A DNA stretch of 17,377 nucleotides from an uncultured Clostridia bacterium (lineage in GTDB: Bacteria; Bacillota; Clostridia; Christensenellales; CAG-917), in NCBI GenBank assembly GCA_934254835.1, contig CAKQMI010000036.1:1-17377 (forward strand), in the 5' to 3' direction. Each line of letters starts with the position of its first letter. Position 1 is the first letter of the stretch. The translations under genes and the position numbers were made by a program. Below the pieces are notes generated by a model. That model saw only the letters and a list, made by a program, of their open reading frames with translations. It was not told where the DNA came from and searched no databases. Below are positions 13,436 through 17,377 of the stretch, piece after piece.

Positions 13436-14326
13436 TTAATTGACGACGAAGAAATCGACGGTGTCGCCGGACGTCGTATCATTCACTGACATAAATAGGA
13501 AGTTTTTTGCGCCTGCGCCCTTCAAGGAATAGGCGAACCCGACGTTTTGGGCGTTGCCGATGAGCGCGTTTACTGCGACCGAGCCGATTTTGAGGTTGAC
13601 GTCCTCGGCGCTCCCGATTTTGAGGACGGCGTCGAGGGTATGGAACAAATCGGCGGTGTCGTCGGCGTTGAGGTTATTGAGCGTCAGCGACTTATGCGAC
13701 ACGGAGTATTCAAAGCCGGCATCTGTGGTTTTATCGACGCGCACGGTGGACGAAACGTACAAGAAATCGGGCACGTACTTTTTGAACATACTTTCGGGGA
13801 ACTTTTTCATATCGTCCTTAAAGGGGGTGAGGTCGATTTTGGTGACGACGTTGAAGTTGGCGCTTCCGTTTTCTGCGATATCCGAGAAGTCCACCTGCAA
13901 GATTTTGACGTCGACGTCCTTATTGCCGAGCGTGACCTTGCCCGCGGACTGCTGGAAGAAGACGGTCTCGGCGAGCGCGCCCACCTGCTTTTCGGAGAGC
14001 GAAATCGATGCGGACATTGCCTTGCCCACAATCGCCTGAAAATCGACGGTATAGCCGTTGTAGCCCTGCCCCGCCTGATATTTGATAAGTCCGTTGATCT
14101 CGTTGTTTACGCTTGTTTGAAGCCCCTTGAAATCGTCCTCGCCGAATGCGTTCGGGCACAGCGACTTTTCGTCCACCTCTTTTGAAAGAGTTTTGAGTTG
14201 CCCCGCGGTGCGAAAGAGGTCGATGCCGTACTTTGAGCGGACGGCGACGTAACCGCCGATGACGGTAACGCCGACAATGGCGATGATGACGACAAGTGTA
14301 ATAAGTACGCCTTTTAATGCTTTCAT
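13436..14326 (-). CDS. Membrane-anchored protein of unknown function
   Basis: 296 residues. One strong hydrophobic segment at about 5-28 (with few flanking charges) anchors the N-terminus; no lipobox cysteine follows, so the remaining roughly 265 residues should be an extracytoplasmic domain. That domain is beta-strand-like with many short Asp/Asn/Gly turns, and the segment at about 145-180 reads like an alternating beta sheet (ILQVDFSDI). I do not recognise the family; there is a loose likeness to small YpmS-type anchored proteins, too weak to name. GGAGG is 4 bases ahead of ATG 14326. It lies between a large lipoprotein gene and the ROK-SIS operon, and the 164-base upstream gap holds three hairpins and no clear promoter. 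Confidence 0.75.
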   Translation of the reverse strand: MKALKGVLITLVVIIAIVGVTVIGGYVAVRSKYGIDLFRTAGQLKTLSKEVDEKSLCPNAFGEDDFKGLQTSVNNEINGLIKYQAGQGYNGYTVDFQAIVGKAMSASISLSEKQVGALAETVFFQQSAGKVTLGNKDVDVKILQVDFSDIAENGSANFNVVTKIDLTPFKDDMKKFPESMFKKYVPDFLYVSSTVRVDKTTDAGFEYSVSHKSLTLNNLNADDTADLFHTLDAVLKIGSAEDVNLKIGSVAVNALIGNAQNVGFAYSLKGAGAKNFLFMSVNDTTSGDTVDFFVVN

Positions 14327-14352
14327 TTAGCCTCCGAGTAAATAAGTAAATT

Positions 14353-14395
14353 TTTGGCATATTGCCAAACAGAACAGTCCCGATCTGTTTGGCAA
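14353..14395. promoter_or_regulatory. Overlapping, mutually exclusive hairpins
   Basis: A perfect 12-bp stem (14362-14373 with 14384-14395, 10-base loop) overlaps a second perfect 7-bp stem (14353-14359 with 14363-14369, 3-base loop). Segment 14363-14369 serves both stems. Read on the minus strand, this lies 26-70 bases ahead of the membrane-protein start codon and looks like an attenuator or translation switch; it could instead be a terminator remnant. Confidence 0.5.
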
Positions 14396-14402
14396 CATAC
14401 CC

Positions 14403-14424
14403 AAGCCGTCCTAATGGACGGCTT
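14403..14424. terminator. Terminator-like hairpin
   Basis: A perfect 9-bp stem (14403-14411 with 14416-14424) and 4-base loop. Four T run on the plus side but there is no U-tract on the minus side, the direction of the flanking genes, so its role as a terminator for the lipoprotein gene is uncertain. Confidence 0.45.
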
Positions 14425-14444
14425 TTCGATATGTCGGTTTTTGT

Positions 14445-14474
14445 GAATAAGCGGGTTTTTACGCCCGCTTATCC
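14445..14474 (-). repeat. Post-stop hairpin repeat, copy 1
   Basis: An 11-bp stem (GAATAAGCGGG with CCCGCTTATCC, one G-U pair on the minus strand) and 8-base loop, 16 bases after the stop of the 728-residue lipoprotein gene. It is nearly identical to the hairpin at 16797-16824. Confidence 0.75.
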
Positions 14475-14490
14475 GATTTGTTGATTTTTA

Positions 14491-16677
14491 CTATGCCGTT
14501 ACTATTCTAAACGTCACAGATTCGATATCCGCTGTTGTTAAGTTGCTGACTTCAATAAGGTATTTTCCCTTTGCCGGAATGTCAAAGGTTCCGTCCGCGT
14601 TCATTGTGATTTCTTTCAAATCGGCGTCATACACCTTATAGGTAAGTTTTCTCTCTGACAGCACGGTGGAATTACCTTCATTGATTGTAATTTTTCCAGC
14701 GTTCAATTGTCCCGAAAAATATTTTGCCTCGCCTTCCAAGTATTTACCTGTTTCGCTTACCACAAAGTCTTTTGTTTTACTTACAGTGATGTAATTATTA
14801 AACGACGTATCGGAACCACTGATTGAAATATAAACAACTTTCACACTGTCACCGAAATTAGCAATTGTAGAAATGTGGTCACTATAATAGTCGATGTGTC
14901 CGTCCGGTTTTCTTATTACGGCGCGTCCATCGTATGTATGTGGTGTAAGTTTGTTGCCTTGCTCGTCGTAGAAACTATATGAGTTCGGAGAAAATCTCGC
15001 CCTTGTTATCTGGTAGTATCCGTTCTGAGGCAAACTGACTTTCAATAAGTATTTTTTATCCTGAGGCAAACTATATGGCGTCCCAATAGTCATCTCGGCG
15101 AACGTGGTGGTGGAATTATCAACCCTAGGTCCCCTGTTTGCATTCTCGGTAACTACTACATAGAAATATAAGGTTGTTTTTTGCGAGACAATAATTTCGT
15201 TATCAATAAACGTCGCATTATTTCCGTCGGGCTTATATACGGTTATCTTCATCTTGCTTTGGGCATACACTAACGTTTTATTGCCGGCTTCAACATCTTT
15301 CTTGTACCAATACGTGCCTGGTTTTAATTCTTTATTATAAACTTCGTTCGTGAGTTCGGGCATACTTTCATCAACCGCCAAGGTTGCCGTACATGCAAAA
15401 TCTTCGTCGTCGCTGAACCTGACTATGCTGTAGTTGCCCCTGTCGGCACCCGTAATCTCAAAGCAGTCTGCGTCGGCATCTGTGAGCGTCCATGTATCTC
15501 CGATAGCATGTGTTCCGTTGTATTTTACCATTTTTATGGTAATGTCATCATTGTTAAAACTATTATCTACGTTTGCCTGTGTGAGTTTTAAGGGAACGCT
15601 GTAATAATTATCCTCACCAAATTTGAAAATCTTGAAATTAATCCCTATCAAGTCCAAAGGAACCGATTTAATCTCACCGCTCAATTTGGTATGGTCGATG
15701 ACATAGTTTCCACTGGTGGCGCCGGTAATGCTCACGCCTGTGATTTTAGTTGTTCCGACATTTTTACTTTCAAAGATAACACGAATATGAAGAGCTTCGC
15801 CGTTTACCGTGCCGAAACTACCTGTCGAGCCATTGTATAAGAACAATGACGTCGACGCATTATAAGAGTAACTTTTATTTTTAGGAATGTATTCGGTAAT
15901 GTCTTTTTGGGTGATGCTTGCGGTAACGTCATTTAACGTAATGGAGTAGTTGTCTGCGTCATCACCGCTAAGTGCAACGCTTTCTTTGGTTGCGCCAACG
16001 TCTTTGCCGGACATCGTCACCACAATTTGAACGTCATCTGAGCCGACCTTGCCTTTCGGTTCGGCGATTATAAACGATCTTCCGTCGTACTCTTGTGTTA
16101 CTGTTTCTTCGGTAAGAGGTTTCTTTGTGATTTCAAATTCTTTGATTGCTTTAATGCCTACCCACTCGTCCGTGTTAGCAACGTTAATAATAGCCTTGTA
16201 TTTGCCTGCTTTCTTCGGAGCTTCCTCAGTCGGTACTTTGTCTTCGCCCACTTCAACGAACGAAATGGTGATTTCGCCACCGCCTTCAACAATGATTTGT
16301 TCTTTTGTCAAAGACACCGGCATGCCGTCATACACTTTGTCCAACACAACGCTGTCGGCAAACTTAATGTCACGATCTTTTGCGTTAAGGGCGGGAATTT
16401 CTTGGGTATAGCTATATCCGCATTCCTTACAAGTGCATTTCTTTTCGCCGGCCACGCCGTAGCCCGCTTCTTTCACAATGTCTTCCTTGAACTCATGCGG
16501 GAGTTTCTCCGATGTGTCGGTGTGCTTTTTCGTGGTGCATTCGTGCCAGTGGGTTTTTTCGTCATACTTCCACTCGCTGGAATACTTGTGTTTCTTGTTG
16601 CATGCCGAGAATATCGACAACGACAACGCCAACACTAATACCAACGCCAGCACTGCAATGATTGATTTTCTTTTCAT
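14491..16677 (-). CDS. Large modular surface lipoprotein (MBG/YDG-like)
   Basis: 728-residue predicted lipoprotein with a signal peptide at about 1-25 and lipobox-like FSAC with Cys26. Modules as read: a His/Cys-rich segment at 30-92 with HWHEC (43-47) and CTCKECG (81-87), typical of Clostridia surface proteins and possibly metal-binding; an Ig-like segment at about 100-183; MBG/YDG-like repeat at about 184-256 with EYDGRSF and ADNYSITL; further beta-rich repeats; and a C-terminal beta module at about 635-728. No catalytic motif is seen, so adhesion or binding at the cell surface is the likely role. AAGGAG is 7 bases ahead of ATG 16677; no convincing promoter is visible. The C-terminal module resembles that of the partial gene upstream. 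Base composition looks A+T-richer than the enzyme genes. Confidence 0.82.
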   Translation of the reverse strand: MKRKSIIAVLALVLVLALSLSIFSACNKKHKYSSEWKYDEKTHWHECTTKKHTDTSEKLPHEFKEDIVKEAGYGVAGEKKCTCKECGYSYTQEIPALNAKDRDIKFADSVVLDKVYDGMPVSLTKEQIIVEGGGEITISFVEVGEDKVPTEEAPKKAGKYKAIINVANTDEWVGIKAIKEFEITKKPLTEETVTQEYDGRSFIIAEPKGKVGSDDVQIVVTMSGKDVGATKESVALSGDDADNYSITLNDVTASITQKDITEYIPKNKSYSYNASTSLFLYNGSTGSFGTVNGEALHIRVIFESKNVGTTKITGVSITGATSGNYVIDHTKLSGEIKSVPLDLIGINFKIFKFGEDNYYSVPLKLTQANVDNSFNNDDITIKMVKYNGTHAIGDTWTLTDADADCFEITGADRGNYSIVRFSDDEDFACTATLAVDESMPELTNEVYNKELKPGTYWYKKDVEAGNKTLVYAQSKMKITVYKPDGNNATFIDNEIIVSQKTTLYFYVVVTENANRGPRVDNSTTTFAEMTIGTPYSLPQDKKYLLKVSLPQNGYYQITRARFSPNSYSFYDEQGNKLTPHTYDGRAVIRKPDGHIDYYSDHISTIANFGDSVKVVYISISGSDTSFNNYITVSKTKDFVVSETGKYLEGEAKYFSGQLNAGKITINEGNSTVLSERKLTYKVYDADLKEITMNADGTFDIPAKGKYLIEVSNLTTADIESVTFRIVTA

Positions 16678-16796
16678 AGTCTTGCTCCTTTTTGATTTAA
16701 GTGATTTATTCCAAATCGCCGAAAATCGCGACTTAAAACCTTTATTATCTTTTATATGTTAATTTAATTATTTTCTTCTTAAGTAAAATGTTTTTC

Positions 16797-16824
16797 GGAC
16801 AAGCGGGTTTTACCCCGCTTATCC
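16797..16824 (-). repeat. Post-stop hairpin repeat, copy 2
   Basis: An 11-bp stem (GGACAAGCGGG with CCCGCTTATCC, one G-U pair on the minus strand) and 6-base loop, 38 bases after the stop of the partial surface gene. The differing stem bases relative to copy 1 keep pairing intact. Confidence 0.75.
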
Positions 16825-16862
16825 GATCTTTTGTTGTTGTTATTTTGTTGCTCTGCTTTCAA

Positions 16863-17377
16863 TCAGGGAACCACAATCACGCCTGACGTCTGTTCTCTTG
16901 TTATACTAAAATTAATGTTCAGATTGTTGTCGGTGGTGTTTGTGACAACGATGGTATAATCTCTTACGGACATATTTCTCAGAAGCTCAAAAGAATTGTC
17001 CGCCGACAAAGTCACCTCTGTACCGTTATCTCTATAAACCTTTATGGTTGCGCCTGCGGGGATATTTGAAAACGTGTACTTCATTCCAAAATTTATGCCG
17101 GAACTGACACTGATAACAAATCTCTTTTCTTCGCCTGCCGAATAGGTCAATTCTCCGGACGAAATTTCATCTACGCCCTCGGAAAATGCAAGCCTTGTCG
17201 GGGTGCCTTCGTTCAAAGCGCACGTCAGCGTGACTTTAAGAGTGACCTGGTTGTCGCCACCAACGCCTTCAACGTAAACGTAGAACTTGGTATTGCCTGC
17301 AATCGCGTCGAATGTGTACTGCTTTTCATTGACCTTATTAATGTTAATCTCCGAGCCGGTCAACGCATTGTACACAA
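16863..17377 (-). CDS. Surface protein, C-terminal part only
   Basis: The C-terminal 171 residues of a protein whose 5' end lies beyond the window edge; the frame is open to the last bases. The sequence is beta-rich with PPC-like sandwich features: FDAIAGNTKFYVYVEG, then AGEEKRFVISVSSG, then IKVYRDNGTEVTLSADNSFE and a closing YTIVVTNTT. The last roughly 50 residues align with the end of the 728-residue lipoprotein (KVY, E-[IV]-T, AD-x-x-F, then V-[ST]-N). It has no visible enzymatic motif. It precedes that lipoprotein gene in the same orientation with a 185-base gap containing hairpin copy 2. Probably a secreted or lipid-anchored surface protein, but its anchor is not in view. Confidence 0.7.
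   Translation of the reverse strand, partial: VYNALTGSEININKVNEKQYTFDAIAGNTKFYVYVEGVGGDNQVTLKVTLTCALNEGTPTRLAFSEGVDEISSGELTYSAGEEKRFVISVSSGINFGMKYTFSNIPAGATIKVYRDNGTEVTLSADNSFELLRNMSVRDYTIVVTNTTDNNLNINFSITREQTSGVIVVP

Noticed and set aside
14491..16677. Cys/His-rich N-terminus of the lipoprotein as a zinc-finger DNA-binding domain
   Set aside because: The protein is exported behind a lipobox, so DNA binding is not expected; the WHxC/CxxCG pattern is common in Clostridia surface proteins.

Overview
The window looks like part of the chromosome of a low- to mid-GC, strictly anaerobic, Gram-positive bacterium, probably an uncultured Clostridia-type gut lineage. The evidence is a DarA/PII-like cyclic-di-AMP receptor (a Firmicutes family), an A-type flavodiiron protein with a flavin reductase-rubredoxin fusion, strong GGAGG-type Shine-Dalgarno sites, many lipobox-bearing lipoproteins with DUF6273, MBG/YDG-like and WHxC/CxxCG segments, and intrinsic terminators in most intergenic gaps. 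I see no phage, transposon, CRISPR, rRNA or tRNA.

Left part (1-5800): the 3' end of an ArsB/NhaD-type permease converges on a cyclic-di-AMP receptor gene. That gene is divergent from a CNNM/CorC-type ion transporter, with two good sigma-A promoters back to back. A DUF6273 lipoprotein gene with a Glu-Gln-Pro tandem repeat follows on the minus strand. A 459-bp gap then holds a strong candidate small RNA gene (consensus promoter plus intrinsic terminator, about 100 nt, minus strand). Next comes a plus-strand pair: a flavodiiron protein (O2/NO reductase) and an XTP/dITP pyrophosphatase.

Middle (5800-9160): a YjjG/YfnB-like HAD nucleotidase on the minus strand is divergent from a plus-strand operon of an N-acyl-D-amino-acid deacylase-type amidohydrolase and an alpha/beta hydrolase.

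Right part (9170-17377) is entirely on the minus strand. A four-gene operon runs ROK kinase-GmhA-like SIS fusion, GH13 alpha-glucosidase (oligo-1,6-glucosidase type), flavin reductase-rubredoxin fusion (Hrb), rubredoxin. Its leader of about 210 nt is unusually long here (other leaders with visible promoters are about 12-30 nt). The leader contains a 21-codon ORF that runs through an intrinsic terminator and has a U7 tract just before the hairpin, the layout of E. coli pyrBI attenuation. Upstream lie a membrane-anchored protein of unknown function, a 728-residue lipoprotein, and the 3' end of another surface-type gene. The last two share a C-terminal module and a near-identical hairpin just after the stop codon, suggesting tandem duplication.

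Functional links: flavodiiron protein, Hrb and rubredoxin could together form an NAD(P)H-driven O2/NO scavenging chain. The XTP/dITP pyrophosphatase and YjjG-like enzyme both belong to families that clean damaged nucleotides. The most novel points are the ROK-GmhA fusion, its pyrBI-like leader, the candidate small RNA and the duplicated surface-gene ends.
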